From positions 496,001 to 560,000 of the forward strand of contig JAFREQ010000166.1 of NCBI GenBank assembly GCA_025331565.1: 64,000 nt of DNA. The letters are read 5' to 3'. Every line of letters starts with the position of its first letter. Position 1 is the first letter of the stretch. Positions 23,657 to 38,600 of the stretch are shown in pieces. The notes beneath the pieces are model-generated. The model saw only the letters and a program-made list of their open reading frames with translations, ran no database searches and was not told the origin of the DNA. Source of the stretch: Holacanthus passer. Its lineage: Eukaryota > Chordata > Actinopteri > Pomacanthidae. Made by a program: the position numbers and the translations under genes.

Positions 23657-26600
23657 ATGAGTCGGCGGCGTGCAGACTCCCAGGGTTCCCTGGGGCCTGA
23701 TGACGAGGTCATGCCATATAGTGACGATGAGACAGATGATGAATTGGATGCAAGCTCTGAAGAGGAACCAGAAGTGCCGATAGAAGCCCCGCACCCCCCA
23801 GTGGAAGCTAAACCCAGCGGTCAGTCCCTAAAGACATACTAATGATAGCTTTTTAAAATTTTTTATTTTAGATTAATATTTATTTTGGGAAATCCCCTTG
23901 TCAGCCATCTTTCTTTGAGTCAGATAAAAAGATGGATATCAGTTTCATTTTTGTGCACCCAGTACAGAGGGATCAAGAATGTGTCTAGTCTAGCTTAGCA
24001 CAATGACTGGAAGCAGATGGAAACTGCTAGCTTAGCGCCAAAAATATTATTTGTTCTGTATTTTACATATTAGAGTTATGTTAAGGAAACCATCTTTAAT
24101 AACATTTTCTTTTTCAGATATTGGATGGAAGGTGAAAGCCAACGACCGACCTTATCACCACCTGCCAGAATTTCAGAAAAAAGTCTTCCTGTGCATCAAG
24201 AAGAGCAGATACTCTGTAAGTTCAACTGTTTACACAAAACTGCCGTTTAATAAACTCACCTGAAGGCACCTTTATCCCTCCTCCTTGGTCCTGGTAGAAA
24301 CTAATCCTGAACATGTAGAGGTGAACATAGCTGACACGCCTTGGACAAAGAGCAGGATGTTTGCAAATTTATACGAGCTATTCAATGGGCTCATTATTTT
24401 TAGAATCATCAGTCATTAGATTGATTTCATTCCTTTAAGGCTGTCATTGGTTTCATTCCCTTTCTATAACAGTCATTGTGGGTAATGCTGTGCCATTTAA
24501 GGTAGCCCTTAGGAGAGCACTGCTTTCACAAGTCATACTGATTAAAATTCAAAGACAAACACTAAGTAAATACTCAGTTTCTGTCTGACAGTCTGATCCT
24601 CAATGTTGATTGTAAGAATTTCCAAGAAACAACTGGATGTGCCAACAAGGAACAGTTTGAAAAATAGCCTTTGCCGTAGACTGCTTAGATTTTTTTCCCC
24701 CCTTTCCTTCACTGTGATTGAGTTTCATGATTTTCATAGAAACAAAACCAATGGTTTGAGGGAGGGAACTTAACCTCAAACCTGGCCCAAAACCAATCCA
24801 AATCTTTGTGTGAACATTGAAGGTCGGGATGGTGCAGCAGAACTCTACAGTGTTGTCTTTGAAATAAACAGAAATAACATTACTGAATGTACCTTTGAGT
24901 GTAACCCTCAGGTCTGAGCCAGAGAGCTTTGGAGATGTGTGCAGGTGGCAAGTTCCACAAGCTCTTATAGCTTTTTTTAGTCTATAAAATGCCGCAGTCA
25001 TGTTAACGGAAGCAAAATAGCCATCACAAACATATCTTTTAGTGTTCCAAATTGGCTACCTGGCCCAAAGTTACTACTCGCTGCTGTGGGTGTGTGTGCT
25101 TTGTGCTACCGGGTTAGCCTGCTGAACTAGAGCTGCTCTCACTCGTTCTTCAGCTGAGGGTGTGTGAACCGTGATTACTGTGAATAGACGGTATTAAGAT
25201 TCTTTTAGATTTCGTGACGTACATTAGTCCCAAATGGTTGACTCAAGTTCGGGATGATGAAGTAGATGCCGTGTTGAGTCATTTTCAACCTATGAAATTC
25301 TGATTTTTTTTAAAAAAAAAAATTGGTAAGAAAAGCCAATTTCAACAACAGCATTAATATGTTTGATTACGTTATAGGGCGAGGGCAGTTCAACTGAACA
25401 AAGGAAATCATGTGTAAGATGGGCATCATGACCTCCACGTGTCTGTGAGAGATCTTAGCCAGGTCTAGTACAACATAATTAATTATATTGTACTAATATG
25501 ATATAATTCCAAATGAAAAGTCAGTATAAGACATTATTCTCATGTCAATGGATGCATGTGATGTACATCACCATCAAGGAAGCATGCTGTGTTAATTTGA
25601 TTGCGTCTTTGTGCCTGCTTCCTGATCCATCTCTCTGTTTGCTGCTGAGTCATTTCTGACTCCATCAGGGCTCCCTGCGCTGCTGAAAGGTCAGGTTTAA
25701 AAATGTCAAGAGCTATTTATGCTTTGGCTGTACTGTAATGTTGTACTGCCTGCTTTGCATGAAAAAGTAGATGAAAGGTAAGACAAGGTAGAAGCATGTG
25801 AATGAATGACGACAGGGTGTTGTACTTGATTTAGTGGAGAGCTTTCATAGGTCATGGCTTTTCTTGGTTCTTTGTACATTTTTGATTTATCAATAACTCA
25901 ACTTCTTTCTTTTTTTTAAGTGACTCTATCCTGCACATGGAAAAGTAATACTTTGAAGTACTTATTCTGAAATTCAAACACATGGTGGTGTCACTTTTAT
26001 TTTTTAGCAGCCAGTGAACAGAGGAGTGTTTCCTGTGTCTGAAGCTTTGTGTTGTTGGCCTTTGTGGAGGCTGAAACCTGATCGTCCGGCTGAGTCGACC
26101 TGTATCTCACTACTAGACACAGCGAGACTCAGTGGGACTCGAGTATATGTTAGGCACAACTTAAACATTAATTTTTTCTACATTACAGTCCTATATCTAA
26201 CAGGAAGTGTAGAGAAGGTAAAAAAGGCGATGAATGTTTTTGGTCACCTCTGTTTGCCCTGCAGCTCAATCCAGGCTGTCTATAATGAAATGCAGCTCTG
26301 TCTCATTCCTGATGTCCCCACAAACTGGGCCACTGCTGGCACATTTGACTGCTGCGTTGGAAATCACTGATTCTCATTAGCCCTTTGGTTGTAGAGTAGA
26401 GACTAAATTTCAGTAAAGCAACACTCTAACCCCAACCGCTGTCCACATACTTTGGTCTGGGGCTGCTTTTCCTGGTTTTGGATAGAACCCTTAGTTCCAT
26501 TGAAGGGAAATGTTCATGCTCCCGCATCCTCTGATATATTACTGATATTTTCGACAGAAGTGGTATTAGTAGTACCTCCAACTTTGTGTCAACGGTTTGT

Positions 26601-29600
26601 GCTTGACCCCGTACACCAAGCCAGGTCCACAAAGAAATGATTGTCCTAGTTTGATGTGGAAAAAGTTGACTGGCCTGCACAGAGTCCTGACCTCAACCCC
26701 ATCCAGCACCTTTGGCATCAAGTAGAACACTGACTGACCTCCAAGCAGCACAGTTGAGGTTATTCTGTGAAACCAAACTCTCAGTCCAGACCTCAAGTTG
26801 GTTGGGCTTCAGTGTCTTGCTCACGGACACTGTGGCAGAGAAGGACTCTCCACCGAGTGGAAAACAGGCTGAAATGCACAGAGTTCAGATTGTTATCCTC
26901 TACTGAAATGCAGCACCGTCTCAGTGATGACACCATGATAAATGGGCTGATACCGGTTGATTTAGGACAAACTGTGGCCTCTGAGGACAGTTTGTCTCCT
27001 GAAGTTTAGGATTACTTTGGCTTTTTCATCCGGGGATGCTTTGCTTTCTCTACATTCTTTCTTGAAAATGAAAATGAAAATGCCAGACACACAATGGACT
27101 GACATGTTATTTTCAAAAAATGCAATGGCCATGGTGAACCTGGGCTGCTAAGAGTCACAGACCAAACTTCAGACTCACTTCAGACCTCCTGTAGATTCCC
27201 AGTACTAAGTAGTTGCCAATACAGGACTCACAAAGACAAACTTAAAACAGAAGGCTTGTAATCCAATGAGCAGAATTCATTAGGCATGTGTGAAGAATCT
27301 TACATTTCCCACAATGCAACTCAGTGGTCCTTTCATTAGGCCCTCCCTGACTAGTGCACCCATGTCTTTCAAACTCCAGTCCTCCAGTTTGCAATAAAGA
27401 CTTTCTGTTAAACATTCCTAGTCTGCAAGTCCACAAGTTAAGATAACCTGGATGACATCACTATGATATCGGGGTTATTTTCTCAGAGGCTCCTCCAGAA
27501 CCGCAGTGACATTATGCAACTGTTTTCACAGGCTAAGTAGTGCTCCAGTAAACTGATCTTTACGTGCAAAATCGGTGGAGTGCCTCTTTAATAGCACAGG
27601 ACAAAATACTAACTGACTGTGTGCTCATCATTGTCTGATATGTGTTTCTCCTCTGCAGGGAAACGCCATCAAGACGTACAAGTACAACGTCCTCACCTTC
27701 ATCCCCCTGAACCTGTACGAGCAATTTAAAAGAGTTGCCAACCTCTATTTCTTGGCTCTGCTCATCCTACAGGTACATCTTAAACAAATATAACCACCTG
27801 CTTTCTTGATATACCATGTTGCAAAAATTGAGAACCAATATGTGCCATCTCATGTTTGTTTTTGTTTGTTTAGATTATTCCAGATATTTCTACTCTGCCC
27901 TGGTATACCACACTGATTCCTCTGGTCGTGGTGCTGGGAATCACTGCCATCAAAGACCTGGTGGACGACCTGGTAAGACTTCTACGCACAAACACACACA
28001 CTCTCCTGTACTTGTGACAACCCTCATTGACATAATGCATTCCCCTTACCCTAACCTTAACCGCCACAACTAAATGCCTAACCCTAATTCCTGACCTAAC
28101 CTAAACTAATAACTGGAGAGAATTTAAGTGAATTTTATACCAGTCATATTTTTTAATTGTTGATGCAAATAATTAGGATAAAAACATTTTACACAAAGAT
28201 TCATAAATGAATTGACTGCTATTCAGGCTACAGTGCATTATCATGTGATTATATATTTGATGTTATGTCATCTGGTTTGCCTTTTTTCTTTCAGGCGCGT
28301 CACAGGATGGACAAGGAGATCAACAACAGGAAGTGTGACGTGCTGCTGGACGGCAGGTCAGAACAAAGTTAATTTTCTATTAGCTTTGATTTGATGAAAC
28401 AAGACACCCACCAGCTTTAAAAACTGACACAATTTTTGAGAAATGCTACTAGCTGTAGTCCGTGGTTGACAACATGTAGAGAGATATTGAATGATAAACC
28501 AAGAAATATTTTTGGCATTTTATACAGCATTTTGAAGCATGATCTGCTTTAACATTTGGTTTATATCAAAGCATATTTGGTGTTGTATGTGAGGTTTGTT
28601 GCTGTACAATGTGTGCCCATAAGCGAATACTACCCTATTTTCATGTCCTTCTATATCATGAAAAAGTGATGTCGACATACACGTATAAAAGCTGTGATTG
28701 GTCCTCTCTACTTCAGGTTTCAGGAGTCAAAGTGGAGGAACATCGAGGTCGGAGATGTGGTTCGTCTCAAGAAGAACGACTTTATTCCGGTGTGATAATT
28801 TAGCCTGCTTCCTTTTTGCTGAACTGTATGACGGTTACTTGGGTGATTAGCTGACACACGTACACAGATTGTTTATATCTGACCTCCTGACTGCTCAATG
28901 AATTTAATGTTTTTTTTGATGTGTATATTCTCTTCAGGCCGACATCCTACTGTTATCGAGCTCCAACCCAAACAGCCTGTGCTATGTAGAAACAGCCGAG
29001 CTTGACGGGTAAGAGGCTTCACCCTTTAAATAAACTTTCTGTCACCAAATTAAAAACTTGATCTTTATCATAATTTAGTGTTATGCAAACAAAGCTTTGA
29101 ACCGTAATATCTATATTGATATTCAAACTGAGTAATGGATGACATTTCGCCTAGTGGCTGCTGGAGCAACAGTCTTGCTCAGATAAGTTTGAGTTTGATT
29201 AATCATGCTCTCAAATGTTCAGTCAACAAATTACTCACTGATAAAAGTGGAGTAAATATGTAAAGAGCTTTGAAACAAACAACCACTGCCAAGTTTGGTC
29301 ATGTGACAAGTGTGACCGCCTTTAAATCAAATATACCTGCACAGGTGTGTCTAATGGAACTATCTTACAATTCATGGACACTAAACTGAAACAGACATCA
29401 CTATCACCTTTTTTTGATTTTCCAGTGCTTTGTTGCATGAATCTTGCATCAGAGAATTCATAATGATTTTATTTATTTTCATATATAAGATTAAGATAGA
29501 CTGGATAATAAGGTTTTTCCAGACTGGCCAAGTTCAGTTCAGTTCATCAGAGATATCTTAGTTTTTAAAAAATCCTTTCTGTCTTCATTCAAAATGGATG

Positions 29601-32600
29601 AACGTGAATCTGTTTAACTGTTATTGTGCTCTTGGTTTTCAATCCTTTGTGTGTGTGAACTTTTTTTCTCCTCTGCAGAGAGACCAACCTGAAGTTTAAG
29701 ATGGGGCTCCGAGTGACGGATGAGAGGTTGCAGGAGGAACGTCAGCTGGCTGAGTTCGATGGTGAGCATGGTTCAAAACTACAAGCCAGGTGTAATGCAT
29801 GAACCGAACTTTTAATCACTGAAGATGAAAAACGCAGAGACTCACCTGAGAACAAAACCTAATATTTCATTTTTTAAATGAAAATAGACTGTAGAAATAT
29901 AAAATCTTTTTAACATACTGATACTTGCAGTATTGAGATGAATAATAACTGAGAGTAATTAACAGTAACTTGAAGAACTGATTGATAATCAATCACTCAC
30001 TCTGACAACAACAGGAGTCTCAGATAAGAATTAAAATGAGGTGTGTTTGGATTTGCATTTTGTAAGGTGTATGATGCATTCAGGAAGATATTCTCAAAAA
30101 TATTGATGTGTTTGCCACTTTGAGACTTCAGTCAAATTAAAGTAAAAAACTGCATTTTTAATTAAAAGGTACAGATAAAACTGCTTGAAAACTTGAAGTA
30201 TTTTAGATGTTTTTTTTTTCATTTTCACGTCATGAAAATTATTGAAGCCCTCCTTGTGTCCTTTCATCTCTCCTGAAGCTCTGATTGAGTGCGAGGAGCC
30301 CAACAACCGCCTGGACAAGTTCACGGGTACGATGCTGTGGCAGAGGGAGCGCTACCCTCTGGACCTGGACAACATACTGCTCCGAGGCTGCAAGATCAGG
30401 AACACTGAGGAGTGTCACGGGCTGGTCATCTTCGCAGGTGTGGACCCTTGACCGCATTACTGCTCCGCCTGAGATGATCATCAATGCAGAACTTAAAACT
30501 AGGGAAAAGAACATTTTAGTGCTGACAGTGCATACAGAGGACGTGGATAAAAGACATCATATTTTTTGTGATTATATATGCCTCTAATTAAGTGGATTGA
30601 GATGTAAACAGTTTTGTATTTCACATAACCAATAATTTTCAATGCTTTTTGAAAGTCGATCTCGTTGGGCGTTTGTCATTATTTCCTGATATTTTATAAA
30701 ATGAACAATTTATCGATTGAGACAATTGAAATAATTGTCAGTTGCCTTCCTGATCAACAATAATTTCTCATTACCAAACTCATTTGTGATAGTGAATCAT
30801 TTATTATGTCATTGAGGAGTTATAACTAATAATGGCTGATAGCTGTGGCCAACATTCACTGTTTTGATATATGATGCCACAGGAGCTGACACCAAAATCA
30901 TGAGGAACGGTGGGAAGACGAGGTTTAAGAGGACCAAAATTGACGAGCTGATGAACTACATGGTTTACACAGTAAGTCTGAGTCATTTTTAAATGATGAT
31001 TTTTATTATATTTGAGGTGATGGTTTGATGAAACACCGCATTTTTTCTGATCTAGCATGCAGGGACCTGTCTGACTTCATTTTTTGAAATAACAGGTTAC
31101 ATGAATAAAAGTTGAATAAAGGTCTTTTTATGAGTCACCCAGTGTATAACTGTGTGTTTCTGTTCCCCCTCCTGTAGATCTTTGTTCTGCTGGTCCTGGT
31201 GGCAGCTGGTCTGGCCATCGGTCACACCTTCTGGTACCAGCAGATCGGCTCTTTTGCCTGGTATCTATATGACGGCAAAGACCAGGACGCCTCCTACAGA
31301 GGCTTCCTCAGCTTCTGGGGATACATTATCGTCCTTAACACCATGGTGCCCATTTCACTATATGTCAGGTCAGTTAAGCCCTACACAGATATTTGGGTCT
31401 TGTTCACATATTCAGCCTTCCTATTCTTCTATTCTGCTTTTGTATCTCATTCCTTGTTGATTTAAAATGTTACTAAATGAAAAGATTGGGTTTTAGATGA
31501 GCCAGACGTCTGACACTGTTTAATATGAAGGGAAAGATGTCATCAACATGACTTAGAGAATGTAACGTTGCTTTCTTCCGGCAGTTTGGAAAACATCATC
31601 TGTAAGGATATTGCATAGTGTAGCTTTAAATCAACTAACCAGTATATCAGAGCAGCATTACCTGGTCAGAGGTTTTAAAAAAAATTGAAAATAAGTGTCA
31701 TCTCCTGTTTGTCTGCTTTGTGCTCAGTGTGGAGGTGATTCGTCTGGGCCAGAGTAAGTTCATCAACTGGGACCTGCAGATGTATTTCGCAGAGAAAGAC
31801 ACACCAGCTAAGGTACTTTACTATTGCTTTTTTACACAAAAATTTATACTTGCCATAATATGTTCTTTTTTGTTTTGATTTTGTAGATGATCTTTTACAT
31901 CAAATGCTAAGTTTTATGTTGCGTTCATTTTCTTGAAAGTTTACTTGTTGAAATATAGTTTGTGAGTAATACTTCACAATGAAAAGCATTTATCAGAGGT
32001 TTAAAATACAATGAAAACTTTGAAGTACTGTATGTGCTTTCAATGCATTTAGGTAAGAGGGAGTACCCATTATTCATTATTGTAAAATTTACATAGCTTG
32101 GCTTACACTAATATTTACACTATATTTTCTAATGCTGTAACTTTTCTTAGCCAAAAAAATAATCTTAACTAAAGGTTCACTTGACAGCTGTTCAGAGCTT
32201 TCAATTGTATCTCATGGTCTTCATCAGCAAATTGAGTTTTTCCATTTAATCAACCACTTGTATTCATGCATCTAAAGTTCAATACTGAGGTTATGTAATG
32301 ACTAACTGAGCATTCTGAGTTACATTTGCTGATAGAGATGAGGGGATACAGTTTAAAGTGTCAGTAAAAGCTGGTAATTGGACCTTAAGTTTAGATTATT
32401 TGGTTAAACTTACTACTGCTTTTTACCCATCCTCTAAAAAAACATTTTTTTCCTGTGCATCATTTTTTCCCCACTTTCAATGAAATCAATTCTTGCCCCT
32501 GCGCAGGCTCGAACCACCACCCTGAACGAGCAGCTTGGACAGATCCAGTACATCTTCTCAGACAAGACAGGAACTCTGACACAGAACATCATGCAGTTCA

Positions 32601-35600
32601 AGAAGTGCACTATCGCTGGACACACCTACGGTACTGATCTGCTTTATTTCACTGAAATGTGCTGTTTGACATGCTAGCGGTTTTGTTTAGAAAGACCTTA
32701 ACTGAGGTGCATGAGCCAGCGGGAACTCGGCAGAACTCACTCTGGCAGTATTAGTGCCGTACTCAGAGGTGTTGAACCTCTACATATGGCCATGCTCAGT
32801 GGAGGTCAGCCTCTCAGGTTAGTGCAATAACCTGTGAGAGGAAGTGGAAAGATACAGGAAGGAAACCAGCATAAGGTAGTTGTCAATGTAAAGAGAAAAA
32901 AGAAAGCACCTGCAGGATTTTTACATAAAGCGGATGTTCTACATATACAACCAGTTTCTTTAATGATTCCTTCAGGGAACTGGTTCAGTGCAGCAGGAAG
33001 AAGTGGAATTTAGAAAATAGCAGAGCAAACATGCATAGAGAGATTGAAAGTTGCAAAGTTGCTTCACTATGTTACAGTGACACAGTTACAAAATGCTTTA
33101 CATGTAAAGGTTTGGTACTCTTGGTCAAGATTGCTGTTACTGCGAATAGTTAAGCAAGTAGAAGATGAACTGATCTCCAAAAGGCGTAAAGTTAAAGATG
33201 AAACATTCTTTTCGACATTTTAAGCAAGATTAATGTTTTATATTTGTGTTGCACAATTTTAGAGTGAAGAAAAGGAAAAGAGCACCACACAAGAGTTTGG
33301 GCAGTTTGTAATGTAAATAAGGAAAGGCAGTTAACAGGAACAGTCATGGTCAAATTGAGGCCTGGAAGAAAACTGTAAGATTGCTGGAAAGGCAAATCAA
33401 AACCCCCGTTTGATTGCAAAAGACCTTGATAAAGATTTGACAGACACTAGAGGGGTGGTGCACTGTTCCAATGTGAAGCAACGCCTACACAAAGAAAAAG
33501 ATGCATGCATGACAGCCCAAGAATCTCACAGAACTAGAAGCCTATTGCAAGGAAGACTGGGCGAGAAGAATTATAAGACGCCTATCTGGCTACAAAAAGC
33601 TGCTTGATACTTGCCAAAATGGGTGTTACTTAGTACGGATCATGCAGGGTACCCAAACTATTGTTTCAGGCCTTTTCCCTTCTTTGTTATTTTGAAACTG
33701 TAAAAAATGGAAATTTAAAAAAGAAATTAAAAGAAATCTGTTTTTAACTTTATGCCTTTTTGAAATCAGATCCTCGCTTACTTGGTTTTTGACAAAGGGT
33801 ACCCAAACTTTTGCATGCTACTGCATGTGTATTTATAGTTAATACAAATTTTCCCTTCTTTCCACAGGTGAACCGACCACTGCTGAAGGAGTGACACTGG
33901 ACCGGGGAAGGGTAATATATCAAATCCGCTTACTTCAGAAGAAATAAGATAATCTGTGTAAAATGTGACAAACTATTAGTTTAAGGTTATTTAAATTATT
34001 TATTTGTAGGAAAAGATATGATATAGCTAAATTATATTGAAAGTGACACTTACTCTAAATTTTAAGTTGCTTAACAAAGCGGTTTTTCAGGTACTGATTG
34101 ATGGATGAAAATCTGCATTTGCAGTCTAATCAGTATTGTCATCAGAATACTTTATTTCTGCTGTAGTTTTCAAAAGCATTTTCCTGTTTTCCCATTAGCC
34201 AGTGGACTGGAGCTGGAACCTGCATGCTGACAGAAAGTTCGAGTTCATGGATCATTCCCTGGTTGCCTGCATTCGATCCAGGAAGGATAAGGACGTTACA
34301 GAGTTCTTCAAACTGCTCTCCCTCTGCCACACTGTCATGGTGGAGCACAAAGACGGTAATCCTCAAATCCTAGTTTGAGCAAAGGGGAAGAAGCCTTAGT
34401 AGAGCTAAGGTGTGCTGAGTAAACAGCAACCACCATGCCTGACTGTGATATGCTGTGGCACCTGTCAATCAACTCCAACATACCCGAAAGAGGATTTGTC
34501 CTCAAAGCTGCATTAAGCAATATTTTTATATTGTCATCGAAATTTGAAAAAGCATTGAAATGGCCTCCTCATGTATGGGTTCGTGTCTTCCTCTCAGGTG
34601 AACTGGTGTACCAGGCGGCTTCTCCTGATGAGGGCGCCCTGGTGACGGCAGCCAGGAACTTCGGCTTCGTGTTTCTGTCCCGTACACAGGATACCATCAC
34701 CATCAAGGAGATGGAGCAGGAGACAACCTACGAAATGTTGGCGCTGCTCGACTTCAACTCCGACCGCAAGCGCATGTCTATCATTTGTACGAGCGCACAG
34801 ACACACAGACACGCACATACTACACACATGTCGTTTCTGGTTATGTTGTTATACAGCGCTTATAATAACAGTCAATTCACACAAAACTCAGTCAAAATGG
34901 TTCATAAAAAATAAATTAAAAAAACATATGAATAAAATACCAAGTAAAGGGCAAGTCTGGCACTACTCTTAATACTTTAAAATATTAAACCCAACAATTA
35001 ATTGATACTACAGTGCTAACATTTTCTGTGATCTATCGAAGCCTGATATCTTCTTCCTCTGTGCCATAAAGCTCCATTGTTGACCAAACATAAAACATTA
35101 TGTTACATGGTTTTTTAAAGTGATAGTTCTGTTGTTTTGAAGTGGGTTTGTACGAGTAAGTCAGTATGGTACCTACTATAGATGACGGCAGCAGGAGTGC
35201 TGGTGTAGCCAAGTAATGTATTGCTGTGGAAGAGGGCAGCAAAAGACATTTTATCCACCTGAATAAAGACCAACCTAAAAAAATCAAATCAAAATCAGTT
35301 CAAGTGTGCACTATATTTAGGATATTTTCACTGCTTTACCTTGCCATCAGACAGGTCTTTACAACGGGGAACTGAAACCGTTATATGCATCTATGCTGTC
35401 TTTAAAGCCACCAGGGTCCTTTGTTAGTTCAGATTCACAAGTGTGACACAATAACACAAACAGATTAACAACCACCAACTCCCACATTCTGCCAGGTGAA
35501 ATTACTGTGTTTGTCAAAGGAGTCTGATGGCTGTGCATACACTGACTATGCACAAGTACCTCATATAAGCCCACTTCCTGAAACCCATACTATCCCTTTA

Positions 35601-38600
35601 ATGTGTACACAGTCTTGCATATCACCTCCACAGGTGTCGCATGACGTACGTTATACTCAAGTCAGGCTCGAGTCACAGTTCAGGACTTTTAATGGCTATG
35701 AATCCAATAGCAGCCAGCAGCAGCAGTCGTGTTGCCTGAGTTAGAGGGAAAGGTGTGTTTGGCAGTGCACACCAGCACACAGGCATAATGACTTGTTGAG
35801 AACTTGAAAGACAAAGATCAGGACTGGTCTTGACTCAGAAATTGACTGAAGAATTCATAGCAAGGCTTCAGACGTGCAAAACAATGACCCTGTCCCACCT
35901 CTGACCCTCTGTCCCTCTGTCTCTTCTCTCTCTTTCAGTGAAGTTTCCTGACGGTCGTATTCGTCTCTACTGTAAAGGAGCCGACACTGTCATCTATGAG
36001 CGACTTTCCCCCAAGTCCAGACACAAAGAAACTACCCAGACAGCTCTGGATGTGAGTTTGCACTATTCACATTTGCACTGTTGTATTTACTGCAGTCTGT
36101 CTTGGCAGGGCAGACATACTGTGTGGACAAAACAATGACGTGAATGTATGTAGCTGTTTTTCTTGTTTCTGTGGAAGGAAACACTGCGTGCATTTTGTGC
36201 TTCAGGACTTTGCCAACGCGACCTTGCGGACACTGTGCCTGTGTTACAAAGACATCAGCGCGGACGAGTACCAAGCCTGGTCCAGCAAACACAAAGAGGC
36301 TCAGGTGACCATGGTCGACAGAGAGGACGCCCTCGACCGCGTGTATGAGCAGATTGAGAACAACCTGTTGGTGAGTGGAAAACGCTTAACAGAGCTTGAG
36401 TTTCAATTAAGAAACTGGGGCATTTTTAACAAAGTGGAAATCAACTTTTGGGGTTTTTTGTTTTTCTATTGACCTTAAAGGGACCTCAAATCAGCAGAAA
36501 TTAGAAACTCTTGGTTTTTTTCCCTTTTCTATCCTAAACACCAGAGAAGCCAGTACAATGTGTCATGATGTCCTGTTGGAACTTTTTAAAAATCCAGCTG
36601 ATAAATAGTTTGAAGCCATTGCTCTTTACTGAATGTCTGGGCTTTGTGAAAGTGAACAGTGACCTTCAGTCATGTCTAAGCAGCTGTATTCCTCTGTCTA
36701 GCTGATTGGGGCAACAGCCATCGAGGACAAATTGCAGGACGGAGTGCCAGAGACCATTTCCACACTGGCCAAGGCCGACATCAAGATCTGGGTCCTGACT
36801 GGAGATAAGAAAGGTACCATCACCTCACGCTGAAGAGAGTGAGATGAGAGAGTGTGATGTGCACCAATATAAAAACACCAATGGATGAAGTATGTTTTTG
36901 GATTTATGAATGAACCTGCTTCTTTAAATCACGATTTGATATGATGATATGAAAATGCATGCTACAGTTTAGCAGCTGCTTCTTCCCTCATTTGGTACAT
37001 TGGCAGAAAACATTGGAAGTACTATTTAAAAGTTACTGATCTTTCTGAAGGGATTAGAAGTTTCCCTTTTGGGTCAGATTTAATCAGCAGAATCATCCGA
37101 TCCAAACATTTTCCTGCTGCTGCTGTAATTGATGATTAAAAAGACTAAACAGTGGTTCTCTCTTCTCATTTTTTGCCAGAAACGGCAGAGAACATTGGAT
37201 ATTCTTGTTCACTTTTGACAGACGACATGCATATCCACTACGGAGAAGACGTCAAGTGAGTTGATTAAAATGTCACTAAAATGTGGTTAAAGATCAAGGT
37301 CACTTTGACCTCACATGCACCTTTTTGACCACAACTCAATTAATACGCTTTTAACAAAGTTTCTTACACATGTCTAATAGCATAAAATGAAATGATGATC
37401 TTTTGTGACATCATAATGTTCTGCAAAAACATCACAACTGAGGAACAGAAGGGAGATTGTGACCATATTTCATATTTGGTCAGATATTGAATTGGTGACA
37501 TTGATCTCGGGTGCCTACCTTGAAACTGGTGATTGTATAGATCTTCTGTGCTACCGGGTTGAAGATGTGTGTGAAAAAATATACTAAATTCAGTCTGCAC
37601 TCCATATATTATGAGTCTGGACAGACATGGATATAAACTGCAACTTGACTGTTTGGTGGAGGCATATAACCATGAGGCAATAATTCTAGTTTCAAGTCTC
37701 ACAGGCCAAATGTATGATGATGTTGAAAGAGTTATCCGAGACTGTAGTCATTCTTCCTGTCCATACTGGCCGTGAAGTCATCCCTTCCACAGTTAGTGAG
37801 CTACACAAATCAAGTGAGCAAGGAAACCCTGTCTATGGAAGCACAAAGAGGGAATTTTTGTACAAAAAAGGCATTAAAAGAGATTTGCACACACTTCCAT
37901 CTATGCAGTCTGAGTCTCTTTGGACTCATTGATGCTTCCAACACCTTAGCAAAAATTCAGCCAGGTGGAGCAGTGGCCATCCTGCTTTATGTACTAAAAC
38001 AACCGTAACTTAGAACATACCCACTTGTTTTGTCTAACTCAGATTGTTCCTGATCCGTATTCTAAAAATATCTAGCTCACATATTTAACATTCCTATTTA
38101 TCTGTATCCTGTTCTTCCACCTTCTCTGGTATGTTTCTTGTGCTGCTGTAACGCTAAATATCTGTCTTGACATAAACAGAGTTTTATTTTATCTTCTCTT
38201 ACATATCATGTAAGTATGGAGTTCAACTTTAAATTGAAAAACACACAGAGGGCCTTTGCCACACAGCCTAGTTTGATAACCTTAGATATTTTAGTTAAAA
38301 TACAATATATTTGAGTCACTTTTCCGATTATAGGAAACATCTCTTAGATTTTTGCCTGTGGCATTTCAATGGTTTTGTCACAAGGGAAAAACAAGAACTA
38401 TAGATACTGTATAACACTGGAAGACAGGTTTGTTTCCTGCTCTTGGTAAAACAAAACTCAAGATGAAACATATGTTCATCACCGGTCAAATCAACCTTCC
38501 ACTCTCTCCCTATTTCATCTCACCTCAACATCTTGGTTTCAACAGCACACGATCTAAGTGTGTCACAATGTGTTGTGTAAGAGTTTGTATGTTTTTGTTT

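Noticed and set aside
24600..25001. 133-codon minus-strand open frame in an atp8b1 intron
   Set aside because: No recognisable motif; composition and position fit chance in intron sequence.
28010..28110. Interstitial telomere array
   Set aside because: Only a degenerate CCCTAA/CCTTAA mixture, a common dispersed fish repeat; no regular TTAGGG tandem run.
34435..34914. 159-codon plus-strand open frame
   Set aside because: It is the exon 34598-34786 extended into both neighbouring introns.
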